Below are positions 9,373-16,418 of a stretch of DNA of 36,716 nt, one piece after another. The notes beneath the pieces are model-generated. The model worked only from the letters and a program-made list of their open reading frames with translations. It was not told the DNA's origin and ran no database searches. Positions within the stretch are counted from its first letter, which is position 1; each line of letters starts with the position of its first letter. The stretch is from an uncultured bacterium (GTDB lineage: Bacteria; Verrucomicrobiota; Kiritimatiellia; RFP12; UBA1067). The position numbers and the translations under genes were made by a program. The DNA lies in assembly GCA_902800055.1 (NCBI GenBank), contig CADCCW010000036.1, forward strand, positions 1-36,716, in the 5' to 3' direction.

Positions 9373-9858
9373 ATGAACTGTATCATCAACGGAGTCTGCG
9401 AACTCTTCAAGACCAACCAGTGCCCGGCAATCGCCCTTGCCGTGGCTTCGTTTGTGGCCGGCGTGCTGGCGACCTGCGTCGTCTGCCGCCTGTTCCGCCC
9501 CTGTGGCTGCAAGGCCGGGTCCAACCGTCCCGCCCAGCGCCGTCCCCAGCCACGCCGCGACGACCAGCCGTTCGAGAAGCGCAAGCCGCATCCCGCCCCG
9601 GCCGACGGCTCGGTGGAGATCTACGTCGGCAACCTCAGCTACGACATGACCGAGGCGCAGCTCCGCCAGGAATTCGAGGCGTTCGGCAAGGTCAATTCGG
9701 TGAGGCTGGTGATGAACCGCTTCAACGGCAAGTCCAAGGGCTTCGGGTTCATCCAGATGCCCAACCGCGACGAGGCCGAGCGTGCGTGCGCGGCGATCAA
9801 CGACAAGGAGATCATGGGGCGCCGCGTGAAGTGCAACGAGGCCAAGAACCTGATCTGA
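9373..9858 (+). CDS. Membrane-anchored RRM-type RNA-binding protein
   Basis: This 161-residue protein has one N-terminal hydrophobic helix (about 18-40) and a single RNA-recognition motif (about 81-156). RNP2 is IYVGNL (83-88) and RNP1 is KGFGFIQM (122-129), both with the aromatic residues needed to stack RNA bases. The linker (47-80) is rich in Arg, Pro and Gln. Four cysteines (35, 38, 44, 46) cluster at the end of the helix and could bind metal or form disulfides. Small soluble RRM proteins are known in bacteria; an RRM tied to the membrane is unusual. The ATG at 9373 was chosen over an upstream in-frame start because it is preceded by AGAGGA and gives the hydrophobic N terminus. Its A/G-rich leader follows rpoD without an evident terminator. 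Confidence 0.85.
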   Translation: MNCIINGVCELFKTNQCPAIALAVASFVAGVLATCVVCRLFRPCGCKAGSNRPAQRRPQPRRDDQPFEKRKPHPAPADGSVEIYVGNLSYDMTEAQLRQEFEAFGKVNSVRLVMNRFNGKSKGFGFIQMPNRDEAERACAAINDKEIMGRRVKCNEAKNLI

Positions 9859-9871
9859 CGGAGGTGTGCCG

Positions 9872-10438
9872 ATGCAGTCGAACGCCGCGCCAAGCGCACT
9901 TGTCCCCCTGGCCGAGGGTTTTGAGGAAATCGAGGCGGTTACTATCGTCGATGTCCTCCGCCGCGGCGGGGTGGAGGTGTCGGTAGCGGCGGTCGGCGAT
10001 TCGCTCGAGGTCCGCGGCGCGCACGGCATGCCCGTCCGCGCCGATTCGCTGCTTTCCGAAGTGATTGAGCGCGACTTCGAGGCAATCGTCCTGCCTGGCG
10101 GCGGCGACGGCACGGCCAACCTAAAGCGGTGCAATGCGCTAATTGATCGAATCGTCCGCCAGCGCGAGCAGCGCGGCCTGCTGGCTGCGATTTGCGCTGC
10201 GCCTACGGTGCTTTCCGCTGCGGGCGTCCTTTCGCCCAACCAGCACGCCACCTGCTACCCGACCTGCCAGCTAGAGCTTGACTGCCCCTGGATCAGCCAG
10301 CCGGTGGTGGAGCACAACGGCATCGTCACCGGGCAGGCTCCGGGTTCGGCGACGCTCTTTTCCCTGGTCGTCCTCAAGATCCTGGCCGGCGAGCAGGTTG
10401 CGCGCAAGGTTGCGCGGGGCATGGTGTTCGAGTTCTGA
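9872..10438 (+). CDS. DJ-1/PfpI family protein
   Basis: This 188-residue protein of the DJ-1/ThiJ/PfpI superfamily has a class I glutamine amidotransferase-like fold. Members are described as glyoxalases, deglycases or chaperones. The conserved acidic residue is Glu15 in PLAEGFEEIE, the glycine-rich LPGGGDG lies at 74-80, and the nucleophilic cysteine is Cys108 in AAICAAP, the elbow motif of DJ-1 proteins. The ATG at 9872 is preferred over a GTG two codons earlier because GGAGG (9860-9864) is 7 nt from it but only 1 nt from the GTG. The actual substrate cannot be inferred. The next gene begins 3 nt after the stop. Confidence 0.9.
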   Translation: MQSNAAPSALVPLAEGFEEIEAVTIVDVLRRGGVEVSVAAVGDSLEVRGAHGMPVRADSLLSEVIERDFEAIVLPGGGDGTANLKRCNALIDRIVRQREQRGLLAAICAAPTVLSAAGVLSPNQHATCYPTCQLELDCPWISQPVVEHNGIVTGQAPGSATLFSLVVLKILAGEQVARKVARGMVFEF

Positions 10439-10441
10439 CGG

Positions 10442-11899
10442 ATGCTCGAGCGGCTGTCGATCTCGTCCTTCAGGTTCTTTCTCGCGGGCAAGGGGCTTTC
10501 GTTCCGCACCACGGGGAAGTACCTGGGCGAGTCGATGCTCGTCGGCATCGTCGTCGGGCTCGCGGCGGCCGCGTTCCGCTGGATGATCAACTGGGGGCGC
10601 GTGCTGCTGCTCGACGGCGTCGGGCACCACGCGGAGCTCTCCTGCCTGCACACCGGCTCGGCGGTGGCGGCCGACTTCTCGATCGAGGCGATGCTCTGCG
10701 ACCCGCGGCGCTGGACGCTCCTTGTGCTGCCGATGGTCGGTGCGTCGCTGGGCTGGCTGCTTATCCGCCGCTTCTCCAAGCTCGAGAACGCGCGCGGCAC
10801 CGACAGCGCGATCCGCGCCTACCACCAGCGCGACGGCTACGTGACGAGCGAGGTGGTGCCGGTCAAGCCGCTCGCCTCGGTGCTCACCGTCGCCTCCGGC
10901 GGCTCGGCCGGCTACGAGGGCCCGGTCACTTTGGTCGGCGCGGCCTGCGGCTCGGCGGTCGCGAGGATCATGAACCTCACTCCGCGCGCGCGGCGAATCC
11001 TGATGGCCGCTGGCCTCGCCGCCGGCATCGGCGCGCTCTTCCAGGCCCCGCTCGCCGGGGCGATCTTCGGCTGCGAGATCTTCTACTCCTCGAGCGACGT
11101 CGAGTACGAGACGATGGTGCCGTCGTTCGTGGCCTCGGCCGTCTCCTACACCGTCTTTGCCTGCTTCTACGGCTGGGCCCCGCTCTTCTCGATGCCCGGC
11201 GAGTGCGTCTACGACTCCGGCCTCAGGCTCTTCCCCTACTTCTGCCTCGCGCTCGTGGTGGCGCTGGGGGCGCGGTTCTACATCATGTTCTTCCGCGCCA
11301 CCGAGACCTGGTTCAAGCGCGCGCGCATGCCCGGCCTCGCCAAGGTCGCGCTCGGCGGCCTCGTGACCGGCGTGATCGGCTTCTTCGTGCCAGACATCCT
11401 CGGCACCAGCTACCCGCTCATCGGCGCCTGCTTCTCGGCCGGCTTCGCGCCCGACTTCGGCGCGGCGGTGCCGCTCTCCGCCGCCGGATTCTTCTGCTTC
11501 TTCGTGATGAAGGCGGTGGCCACCTCGTTCACCGTCGGCTCCGGCGGCTCCGGCGGAGTCTTCGCGCCGGCGATCGTCTGCGGCGGCTCGCTCGGCGCCG
11601 CGGTCGGCCTCTGCTTCCACAGCCTGCTCCCGCCCTCGGTCGGCATCCAGCCCGCGGCGTTTGCGCTCGTAGGCATGGCCGGTTTCCTCGCCTCGGCGGT
11701 GCGCATCCCGCTGACGGCGGTGGTAATCGTGGCGGAGATTTCCGGCAACCACGGCCTGCTGCTGCCGGCGATGTGGGTGTGCGGCATCTCCTTCTGGCTC
11801 AACGACAGCTGGTCGCTCTACCGCAGTCAGCCCCACAGCCGATTCTCGTCGCCGGTCCACCGCGCGGACATGATCCCGGCCGGGGAGGGACAGCCATGA
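10442..11899 (+). CDS. CLC-family chloride channel or transporter
   Basis: This inner-membrane protein has 485 residues and many hydrophobic helices. The CLC selectivity motifs are visible: GGSAGYEGP (153-161) holds the gating glutamate Glu159, and GSGGSGGVFAP is the second anion-binding loop. The APLAGAIF helix follows the gating region. The position equivalent to the internal proton glutamate of the E. coli exchanger (second Glu of its IIEEM) is Ile here, while the preceding Glu is kept. That change is typical of passive channels and of some bacterial subfamilies, so passive anion flow is plausible (inference). There is no C-terminal CBS pair. The stop overlaps the next start as ATGA. Confidence 0.9.
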   Translation: MLERLSISSFRFFLAGKGLSFRTTGKYLGESMLVGIVVGLAAAAFRWMINWGRVLLLDGVGHHAELSCLHTGSAVAADFSIEAMLCDPRRWTLLVLPMVGASLGWLLIRRFSKLENARGTDSAIRAYHQRDGYVTSEVVPVKPLASVLTVASGGSAGYEGPVTLVGAACGSAVARIMNLTPRARRILMAAGLAAGIGALFQAPLAGAIFGCEIFYSSSDVEYETMVPSFVASAVSYTVFACFYGWAPLFSMPGECVYDSGLRLFPYFCLALVVALGARFYIMFFRATETWFKRARMPGLAKVALGGLVTGVIGFFVPDILGTSYPLIGACFSAGFAPDFGAAVPLSAAGFFCFFVMKAVATSFTVGSGGSGGVFAPAIVCGGSLGAAVGLCFHSLLPPSVGIQPAAFALVGMAGFLASAVRIPLTAVVIVAEISGNHGLLLPAMWVCGISFWLNDSWSLYRSQPHSRFSSPVHRADMIPAGEGQP

Positions 11900-12828
11900 A
11901 GCGCCCCATCCCCTACATAAACGAGTCGGTCTCGACCCGTGGGTTCAAGTACTACATCTTTGACTGGGACGACAACATCCTCCATATGCCGACGAAGATC
12001 CGCATGGAGCGGCTGGAGGACGACGGCAAGTGGCGTCCGGTGGAGCTTTCCACCGCCACCTTCGCGCTGGTGCGGTCAGATACCAAGCACTACCGCGCTC
12101 CGGAAGGCAAGTGGCGCGAGGCTTTCCGCAACTTCGAGGACTCGCCGCAGCGCGACAACTTCCTTGAGGACACCCGTGCCGCGCTCGCGCGCATTGCGGC
12201 GGGCGAAAAGCCCGGCCCCAGCTTCAACGCGCTCAGGAAGACGCTACGGGAAGGGCGCATCTTCGCCATTGTCACCGCCCGCGGACATTCGCCGGCGGCG
12301 GTCGAGCGTGCGGTGAGGTGCTTCATCGACGAGGTCCTGACCGAAGAGGAGCGCGAGGAGATGATGAGTTCGCTGCGCGGCTACCGGCAGTGGCTGGACG
12401 GCGTCGGCGACGGCGAGTTCGGCACCGACGAGGAGGAGCTCGACTACTATCTCTCGATGTGCCGCTACTCCGCCGTCACCTACGAGGGCTTCGCCAAGCG
12501 CATGGCCGCCGATCCAATCTACCAGGAGAAGCTCGCCGTCGCCCCCACCGCCGCCCGGCCGGAGCTCGCCAAGGAGTTCGCGATCAGGGACTTCGTCGAG
12601 CACGTCTTCCACATGCTCCGCCGGAGCGGCAGTCTGGACAAACCGGTGTCGATCGGCTTTTCCGACGACGACAAGGGCAACGTCAAGTCGGTCTCGCGCT
12701 ACATCGTGAGCGAACTCGCCCGTCGCTTCGATGGCATCAAGTTCGTGGTCTACGACACCTCCGACCGCACCCTCTCGAAGGGACGCAAGGTGTGCGTCTC
12801 CGGCCAACTCAACCTCCCCGGCCTCTGA
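11896..12828 (+). CDS. HAD-like protein of unknown role (DWDDN motif)
   Basis: The product has 310 residues and is predicted cytosolic. The HAD phosphotransferase signature is visible as YIFDWDDNILH with Asp23 and Asp25, then VTARGHS (126-132) as motif II, and IGFSDDDKGNVK (253-264) as motif IV. The middle (about 35-110 and 140-245) has no recognised domain and is rich in charged and aromatic residues, probably a large cap. DWDDN-type motif I occurs in HAD domains linked to RNA repair and in uncharacterised proteins; I cannot assign a substrate. It is coupled to the CLC gene by a 4-nt overlap. A promoter and tRNA-Gln follow. Confidence 0.7.
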   Translation: MKRPIPYINESVSTRGFKYYIFDWDDNILHMPTKIRMERLEDDGKWRPVELSTATFALVRSDTKHYRAPEGKWREAFRNFEDSPQRDNFLEDTRAALARIAAGEKPGPSFNALRKTLREGRIFAIVTARGHSPAAVERAVRCFIDEVLTEEEREEMMSSLRGYRQWLDGVGDGEFGTDEEELDYYLSMCRYSAVTYEGFAKRMAADPIYQEKLAVAPTAARPELAKEFAIRDFVEHVFHMLRRSGSLDKPVSIGFSDDDKGNVKSVSRYIVSELARRFDGIKFVVYDTSDRTLSKGRKVCVSGQLNLPGL

Positions 12829-12858
12829 GCCTTATTCGCGCCGCTCGGCCACGAATTT

Positions 12859-12867
12859 TGGTATAAT
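12859..12867 (+). promoter_or_regulatory. Extended -10 promoter of tRNA-Gln
   Basis: TGG followed by TATAAT (12862-12867) lies within TTTTGGTATAATACG, nearly the same string as the promoter at 3628. No convincing -35 box is present. Transcription should start near 12874, about 7 nt before the mature tRNA. Confidence 0.75.
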
Positions 12868-12880
12868 ACGCGCATGGTAA

Positions 12881-12954
12881 TGTCCCGTGGTGTAGTGGCC
12901 GCACAGGGGTTTTTGATACCCTTAGTCCTGGTTCGAATCCAGGCGGGACAACCA
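12881..12954 (+). tRNA. tRNA-Gln (anticodon UUG)
   Basis: All arms fold. The acceptor stem TGTCCCG pairs with CGGGACA (12944-12950). The D stem includes GTG/CAC. The anticodon stem GGGGT (12906-12910) pairs with ACCCT (12918-12922), with loop TTTTGAT and anticodon TTG at 12913-12915. The T arm is CCTGG/CCAGG around TTCGAAT (12927-12943). The discriminator A and CCA (12952-12954) are encoded. U1-A72 is typical of bacterial tRNA-Gln. It decodes CAA, and CAG by wobble. It lies 34 nt before the pilT-like gene and about 3.5 kb before glnS, its charging enzyme. Confidence 0.96.
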
Positions 12955-12988
12955 GACCGGAAACCAGGGCAAGAATAGGAGGCAATAG

Positions 12989-14089
12989 ATGGACATTCAT
13001 ATCGACGAACTGCTGCAGGCCACGATCGACGAGGGCGGCTCCGACCTGCACATCCGCGCCTACATGCCGCCGAAGCTGCGTGTGCACGGCGAGCTGTTGC
13101 CGATCGCCGAGGAGGAGCTCACCGAGGAGGACTCCTACCAGCTCTGCCGCGAGATGGTCGAGAAGCTCGGCGACCCCCGCGCGCTGGAGGAAGTCGAGAA
13201 GTCCGGCGGCGCCGACTTCGCGCTCGCGCACCCTGACGGCACCCGCTTCCGTGTCAGCATCTTCAAGGAGAGGAAGCGCTACGGCGCGGTGCTCCGCCAG
13301 ATCCCCTCGACCCTGCTTACGCTCGAGCAGATCGGCATTCCGGCGGTTGTCAAGGAGCTCCTCTTCAAGCCGCGCGGCCTCATCCTCGTGACCGGCCCCA
13401 CCGGCTCCGGCAAGTCGACGACGCTCGCCTCGATGATCGACGTCATCAACCGCGAGCGCAACGTCCACATCATCACCATCGAGGACCCGATCGAATTCTA
13501 CCACACCTCGAAGAACTCGCTCGTCACCCAGCGCGAGATCGGCGACGACGTGCCCTCGTTCGCCGAGGCGATCCGCCGCGCGCTCCGCCAGGACCCGGAC
13601 GTGATCCTCGTCGGCGAAATGCGCGACCTCGAGACGATCGCCGCGGCGATCACCGCCGCGGAGACGGGCCACCTCGTCTTCGGCACCCTGCACACCACCG
13701 GCTCGGCGGAGACTATCGACCGTATCGTCGACGCGTTCCCGATGAACCAGCAGTCTCAGATCCGCACCCAGCTCGCGGCGGGTCTGCAGGCGGTCATCTC
13801 GCAGATCCTCCTCCCGAAGCTCGACGCCAACGGCGAGGTGCACGGCCGCGTCGCCTCCTTCGAGATCATGACCCGCACCGACGCCATCTGCTCGCGCATC
13901 CGCGACAACAAGACGAACATGATCAAGTCCGACCTGCAGACCGGCGCGAAGTACGGCATGATCACGCTCGACGCCCACCTCTCCGGGCTCTACAAGCAGG
14001 GGCTCATCTCCTACGAGGACCTCATCACCAAGTCGCAGGACCCGGAGTCGGTGGTCCAGAAACTCAAGGAGGAGGGCTATGGCGCGTAG
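12989..14089 (+). CDS. pilT: PilT-like type IV pilus retraction ATPase
   Basis: PilT-type hexameric ATPases power pilus retraction on the cytoplasmic face of the inner membrane. The 366-residue product has the usual length. An N-terminal PAS-like domain (about 1-105, with GGSDLHIRAYMPPKLRV) is followed by the RecA-like domain. Walker A is GPTGSGKST (136-144), the Asp box is EDPIEF (165-170), Walker B is ILVGEMRD (206-213) with Glu210, and the His box is HLVFGTLHT (228-236). The C-terminal AICSRIRDNKTNMI resembles the AIRNLIRE motif of PilT, so PilT or PilU is more likely than PilB. AGGAGG precedes the ATG. The gene follows tRNA-Gln with no intervening promoter seen, so it may be read from the tRNA promoter. 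Confidence 0.92.
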   Translation: MDIHIDELLQATIDEGGSDLHIRAYMPPKLRVHGELLPIAEEELTEEDSYQLCREMVEKLGDPRALEEVEKSGGADFALAHPDGTRFRVSIFKERKRYGAVLRQIPSTLLTLEQIGIPAVVKELLFKPRGLILVTGPTGSGKSTTLASMIDVINRERNVHIITIEDPIEFYHTSKNSLVTQREIGDDVPSFAEAIRRALRQDPDVILVGEMRDLETIAAAITAAETGHLVFGTLHTTGSAETIDRIVDAFPMNQQSQIRTQLAAGLQAVISQILLPKLDANGEVHGRVASFEIMTRTDAICSRIRDNKTNMIKSDLQTGAKYGMITLDAHLSGLYKQGLISYEDLITKSQDPESVVQKLKEEGYGA

Positions 14090-14101
14090 GGAGGAGGCAT
14101 C

Positions 14102-14968
14102 ATGAACGACCAGATACTCCAGATCCTGATCCAGAACGGATACATCGACGAGGCCGGCGCCCAGGACATCGCCGACCTCGCGAAGACCGAGTCGAAGACC
14201 GTGCGCCGCCAGGTGCTCGACTCCGGCGTTCTCGACGAGGACTCGCTCCTCGCCGCGATGGCGGCCTACCAGGACACCGAGGCGATCGACCTCGGCGCGA
14301 TGACGATCGACACCGAGGTGACCGAGGCGATACCCGCCTCGACCGCCAGGATGTACAACGTCTTCCCGGTCGCGGCCGACGACACCTCGGTCACCCTCGC
14401 CACCTTCGACATCGTCGATCCGCGCATCTCCGACGAGATGCTCTTCACCCTCTCGAAGGAGGTCAGGTTCGTCTTCGCCCGCGAAAAGGACGTGATGGAC
14501 CGCATCTCCCAGTACTACGGGGACTCGAACGAGTCGGTGGCGGACATGATCAAGTCGCTGGGCGAGGGCATGACCGACGACGAGACCCTTGCCGCCGACG
14601 CGAACGCCAACGACATCGCCTCGATGGAGAGCGCCGCGAACTCCTCGGCGATCATCCGCTTCGTGAACCTCGTCCTCTACCAGGGCGTCGTCGACCACGC
14701 GGCCGACATCCACATCGAGCCGTTCGAGAACGACTTCAAGATCCGCTACCGCGTGGACGGCGCGCTCTACGAGATGAAGGCGCCGGACGTTAAGATGGCG
14801 CCGGCGATCATCTCGCGCGTGAAGATCCTCGCCAACCTCAACATCGCCGAGCGGCGCGTGCCGCAGGACGGTCGCATCGCGCTCACCGTTAGAACGTGGG
14901 CTTCGCCGAGGACATCTACGAGCAGATCACGATGGACATCGAGAAGCCGAACGGCATATTCATCGTGA
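14102..14968 (+). pseudogene. N-terminal fragment of a PilB/GspE-type assembly ATPase (frame broken)
   Basis: GspE/PilB ATPases drive pilus or pseudopilus assembly. This frame encodes the N-terminal GspE domain (about 1-150) and the start of the catalytic half, with YQGVVDHAADIHIEPFEND and NIAERRVPQDGRIALTV as in the family. After residue 262 or so (about 14888) the frame runs into nonsense and stops at 14968, before any Walker A motif. The missing stretch normally reads roughly GG-x-DLRVS-x-LP-x-FGES-x-V-x-R and is about 35 residues long. A deletion of about 100 nt that is not a multiple of 3 would explain it. The rest of the protein continues in another frame from about 14893. Either a real lesion or an assembly error is possible. 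Confidence 0.8.
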
Positions 14969-15693
14969 CCGGCCCGACCGGCTCTGGCAAGACCACGACG
15001 CTCTACTCCGTCCTCCGGCGCATCAACACCATCGACTCCAAGCTGCTTACCGCCGAGGAGCCGGTCGAGTACAACGTCGATGGCATCGTCCAGGTGCCGA
15101 TCGACGCCCGCGCCGGCAACACCTTTGCCAAGGTGCTGAGGGCGTTCCTGCGTCAGGACCCGGACATCATGATGATCGGCGAGATCCGCGACCTGGAGAC
15201 GGCCGAAATCGCGGTGCAGGCCGCGCTCACCGGCCACTTCGTCTTCTCCACCCTGCACACCAACGACGCCGCCGGCGCGGTGATGCGCCTTGTAGACATG
15301 AACGTCGCGCCGTACCTCCTGTCTTCCACGCTCGAAGCCGTGCTCGGCCAGCGTCTCGTGAGGACCGTCTGCCGCGAATGCAAGCAGGCATACGAGCCCG
15401 ACGACGAGCAGCTCGATCGCCTTGAGATGACGCGCGAGCAGATCGGCGGCCGGCCGTTCTACTTCGGCCGTGGCTGCAAGACCTGCAACGGCACCGGCTA
15501 CAAGGGCCGCAAGGGCGTCTTCGAGTATCTGCGCATGTCCAACCCGCTCCGGGAGCTCATCAACAACCGCGCGCCGACGCTGGTCATCCGCGAGAAGGCC
15601 CGCGAGCTCGGCATGCGCACAATGCGCGAGGACGGCATCCGCTCCATCCTCGACGGCTACACCACCGTGGACGAGGTGCTGAGGTACACGTGA
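14896..15693 (+). pseudogene. C-terminal fragment of the same PilB/GspE ATPase
   Basis: This frame holds the whole catalytic end of the assembly ATPase: Walker A GPTGSGKT (fragment residues 26-33), Asp box EEPVEYN, Walker B MMIGEIRD with Glu96, His box FVFSTLHTN, and the four-cysteine zinc site Cys159, Cys162, Cys194, Cys197. These cysteines mark a GspE/PilB protein and are absent from PilT. A stop codon (14890-14892) lies two codons before the GTG at 14896, so no longer frame exists. No good ribosome-binding site precedes the GTG, so translation as a separate protein is doubtful. It belongs with the fragment at 14102. The end overlaps the next start as GTGA. Confidence 0.8.
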
Positions 15694-16418
15694 AGATCCT
15701 GCGTCCCTTGCCCGTCCTCGCGGCGATTGCGCTCGCAGCCTCGGCCGTGGCGCAGCCGCTCCTCGCCGCGCGTCGTGTGGCCGCTGCGCCCGCGCTTGCC
15801 GAGAGCGCCTTCGTCGCGTTCGGTGCATTCCGCTCGGTGCTCGCCGAGGTGGTATGGTTCCGCGCCGACCGGCTGCAGGCGGAAGGGCGGTATGTGGAGC
15901 TCGCCCAGCTCGCCTCAACCCTGGCGCTCCTCGAGCCGCACACTCCGGAGGTGTGGAGCTTTGCCGCCTGGAATCTCGCCTACAACGTCTCGGTGATGAT
16001 GAACGCGCCCGAGGACCGCTGGCGCTGGGTGGAGGCCTCGATCCGACTGCTGCGGGACGAGGGGCTGAAGGTCAACCCGCGCGAGCCGGATCTCTACCGC
16101 GAACTCGCCTGGATGTTCGAGCTCAAGATCGGCGCCAACCTCGATTCCGCCGCGCCGTACTACCGCAAGATGTGGGCCGAGACGGTGCGCGACGTCCAGC
16201 GCCGCGGCGCCTGGGAGGAGCTTGGCATGGAGCCCATGCGGATGACGGCGGTGGAGCGATTCACCGGCTTCGACGACTGGACCAACCCGCAGCTTTCGGC
16301 AATCTACTGGGCGCTGAAGGGAATCGACAGCGCCAGCGGGCGCGACCGCCGCGCGCTTGAGATGATCGTGCGCCAGGCGATGGTCGTCTATGCAAAAAAC
16401 ATGAAGGAGCAGACATGA
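15690..16418 (+). CDS. Exported or membrane-anchored helical (TPR-like) protein of unknown function
   Basis: The product has 242 residues. The N terminus (1-30) is a hydrophobic signal peptide or anchor with two Arg after it. The remainder is helical with TPR-like spacing: FRSVLAEVVWFRADRLQAEG (about 47-66), then EPHTPEVWSFAAWNLAYN and a later EPDLYRELAWMFELKIG. Proteins of this type occur beside pilus genes in PVC bacteria, as far as I recall, but I know no assigned function. It starts with GTG inside the end of the ATPase fragment (GTGA) and overlaps glnS by ATGA, so it is locked into the same transcript. A role in pilus assembly or in the envelope is inference from context only. Confidence 0.7.
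   Translation: MKILRPLPVLAAIALAASAVAQPLLAARRVAAAPALAESAFVAFGAFRSVLAEVVWFRADRLQAEGRYVELAQLASTLALLEPHTPEVWSFAAWNLAYNVSVMMNAPEDRWRWVEASIRLLRDEGLKVNPREPDLYRELAWMFELKIGANLDSAAPYYRKMWAETVRDVQRRGAWEELGMEPMRMTAVERFTGFDDWTNPQLSAIYWALKGIDSASGRDRRALEMIVRQAMVVYAKNMKEQT

Noticed and set aside
10271..11860. A 529-codon minus-strand open frame opposite the CLC gene.
   Set aside because: Arg/Glu/His-rich low-complexity translation typical of the complement of a high-GC gene; the plus strand encodes a clear CLC protein.
12809..14713. A 634-codon minus-strand open frame beginning beside the tRNA, with a PPGFEPGL-type segment.
   Set aside because: It is the antisense of pilT and the ATPase fragment; the PPGFEPGL-type segment comes from the tRNA-Gln complement, a classic false protein.
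14896..15693. The ATPase C-terminal frame as an independent intact gene.
   Set aside because: It lacks a ribosome-binding site and the N-terminal domains that join it to the machine; the preceding fragment supplies exactly those domains in another frame.
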